64,000 nucleotides of DNA. Source: Planctomycetota bacterium (lineage in GTDB: Bacteria; Planctomycetota; SZUA-567; H5-PLA8). The translations under genes were made by a program, and so were the position numbers. This document shows, piece after piece, positions 62,632 to 64,000 of this stretch. The notes beneath the pieces are model-generated. The model did no database searches and was not told where the DNA came from. It saw only the letters and a list, made by a program, of their open reading frames with translations. Where the stretch lies: NCBI GenBank assembly GCA_016200135.1, contig JACQFI010000080.1, positions 27,058 through 91,057 on the forward strand, read 5' to 3'. Each line of letters begins with the position of its first letter. Position 1 is the stretch's first letter.

Positions 62632-63894
62632 ATGAACGCTGCGAAGCCGCAGGTCGTCATTCTTGGCCCGGGCATGATCACGCAGTTGCAGGTCCTGCCG
62701 AGCATCTACCACCTACAGCGGCAAGGCGTGGTGGGGCCGATCACCATCTGCGGTACACGCGCGAAGTCGCTCCAGGCGCTGCACGAGGATGCCGGCCACA
62801 AACGCGCGTTTCCCGGGCAGAGCTTTACGCCCGTGCCGGACTACCGCAAGAAAGAGCCCGACGGCCCCGACGCGTACAAGAAAGTGCTCGAACAGCTTCC
62901 GCCGCGGCAGTGCGTAGTCGTCGCGCTGCCGGACCAGATGCACTATCCGGCGATCAAGGAGGTCCTGCGGCACGAGCAGCACGTGCTCACGGTCAAGCCG
63001 TTCGTGCTCACGCATAAGGAAGCAGTAGAACTGGAAGGCATCGCGCGCGAGAAGGGCCTGCTGATCGGCGTCGAGTATCACAAACGCTTCGACGACCGCG
63101 CGCTGATCGCGCGGCGGCGCTACCGCGAGGGGCAGTTCGGCGAGTTCAAGATCGGGCAGGCGCATCTGATCGAAAAGCACTACTACATGCACTCGAACTT
63201 CCAGACCTGGTGCACGTGCGAGAACTCCGACGCATTCACCTACATCGGCTGCCACTACGTGGATCTGGTCGCGTTTGTTACGGGGCTCAAGCCGGTGAGC
63301 GTGAGCGTCTACAGCAAGCCGCAGCCGTGGCCGAACGGGAAGCTGGGGTATCTCTGGACCGACGCGCGCGTGCTGTGGGAGAACGGCGCGTGCCTGAACG
63401 TGATCAACGGCTTTGGCTATCCGGACGAGGGGCCCGGCGGCAACACGCAGGGCATCGTGCTCCACACCGACGGCAAGGACGCGAATGGGCTGATCTGGCA
63501 CAGCGACCAGTTCCGAGGCGTGAAGCATGCGGCGCTAAAAAAAGGCGGCGACGCCGGCGACACCGCCTTTATGGAGACGAACCCGGACTACTTCCAACTC
63601 GTCTGGCGAGGCGGCGATGGACTTGAGCCCGTGGGCTACGGATTCCGCAGCATCGAGTACATTGTGAAAGCCATCTGCCGCGTAGAACGTGAGAGCGCGG
63701 GACTGGCCGCCAAGGACGCACTGGCCAAGCGCCGCGAGTTGCTCGCACAGTACGACCGCGAGGGCCTGATGGCGACGCCCGCGAACAGCGCCTACAACGA
63801 ACTGGTGATCGAGGCGGGCCGGCTGTCCATCACCAACGGGGCGAAGGAGGCGGTGATTGAGTACGGGAAAGAGCCAGGGGTAAGGCTGAATTAG
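62632..63894 (+). CDS. Gfo/Idh/MocA-family oxidoreductase
   Basis: 420 residues. The Rossmann start PQVVILGPGMITQLQVLPSI is a variant of GxGxxG. LTVKPFVLTHKEA holds the Lys of the usual EKP motif, with Val replacing Glu. GVEYHKRFDDRALIARRRY and FTYIGCHYVDLVAFVTGL fit the family's catalytic domain. It should use NAD(P) on a sugar or sugar acid. GAGGAA precedes ATG 62632. Confidence 0.9.
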   Translation: MNAAKPQVVILGPGMITQLQVLPSIYHLQRQGVVGPITICGTRAKSLQALHEDAGHKRAFPGQSFTPVPDYRKKEPDGPDAYKKVLEQLPPRQCVVVALPDQMHYPAIKEVLRHEQHVLTVKPFVLTHKEAVELEGIAREKGLLIGVEYHKRFDDRALIARRRYREGQFGEFKIGQAHLIEKHYYMHSNFQTWCTCENSDAFTYIGCHYVDLVAFVTGLKPVSVSVYSKPQPWPNGKLGYLWTDARVLWENGACLNVINGFGYPDEGPGGNTQGIVLHTDGKDANGLIWHSDQFRGVKHAALKKGGDAGDTAFMETNPDYFQLVWRGGDGLEPVGYGFRSIEYIVKAICRVERESAGLAAKDALAKRRELLAQYDREGLMATPANSAYNELVIEAGRLSITNGAKEAVIEYGKEPGVRLN

Positions 63895-63899
63895 CGTGT

Positions 63900-63990
63900 T
63901 TTCACCGCAGAGGCGCGGAGAACGGCACGGATTTGATGTAAAGTTCATGTTAGGGGGTCGTTCTCCGTGTGCACTGTGCTCTCTGTGGTT
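63900..63990. repeat. CACCGCAGAGGCGC-type repeat at the window end
   Basis: Begins TTCACCGCAGAGGCGCGGAG and ends GTGCTCTCTGTGGTTTGAG; the ends are partly complementary, with GTTCTCCGTGTGC near the middle. Last feature seen. Confidence 0.7.
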
Positions 63991-64000
63991 TGAGAAAGGC

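Overview
The window is GC-rich bacterial chromosome, densely coded on both strands, with no rRNA, tRNA, CRISPR array or recognisable transposase. It comes from a diderm: it carries lpxK (lipid A), two beta-barrel outer-membrane proteins ending in Phe, a HpnB-type glycosyltransferase and many signal peptides or lipoboxes. The mix of a bacillithiol cluster, MoxR ATPase, DUF2330 protein, Lpg1974-like porins, Gfo/Idh and FAD-dependent oxidoreductases and AraC-type regulation fits Planctomycetota or a neighbouring phylum such as Hydrogenedentota or Sumerlaeota. No marker here settles the phylum.

Layout. 1-4.3 kb: end of an esterase, a lone rpsJ, a HpnB-like glycosyltransferase and a secreted low-complexity protein. 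4.3-16.9 kb: FAD oxidoreductase with AraC regulator, a protein with two L7/L12-like domains, MoxR, a 1213-residue CBM9/hydrolase protein, an amber-split hydrolase and a DUF2330 protein. 17-21 kb: bacillithiol genes bshC-bshB1-bshA. 21-27 kb: methyltransferase, thioesterase, lpxK and a ribose-type sugar ABC transporter, the last genes overlapping by 4 bases each. 27-31 kb: thrS-infC (infC starting at AUU). 31-33 kb: arsenic operon arsR-arsI-aqpS-arsC. 33-41 kb: small HD hydrolase, membrane-fused spermidine-synthase-like protein, M42 peptidase and a mosaic alaS. 41-46.5 kb: two paralogous porins with near-identical terminators, radA and a secreted EF-hand protein. 46.8-51.3 kb: four zinc-ribbon membrane proteins around an AraB-like kinase, then a BFD-type ferredoxin. 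51-64 kb: dienelactone hydrolase, small membrane proteins, acyl-ACP desaturase, clostripain-like peptidase, truD, pdxA and a Gfo/Idh oxidoreductase.

The most unusual signal lies between the genes. Most gaps hold AT-richer blocks of degenerate 7- or 8-base units, often in inverted pairs. The families share architecture but not sequence. Similar blocks abut or overlap stop codons, and two are read in frame inside the HpnB-like gene and radA. Larger GC-rich double palindromes and a CACCGCAGAGACGC family add to this. Other points worth a second look are a hairpin hiding the Shine-Dalgarno of one gene, an 18-base perfect palindrome before araB, EF-hand loops inside porins, and a low-GC insert in alaS.
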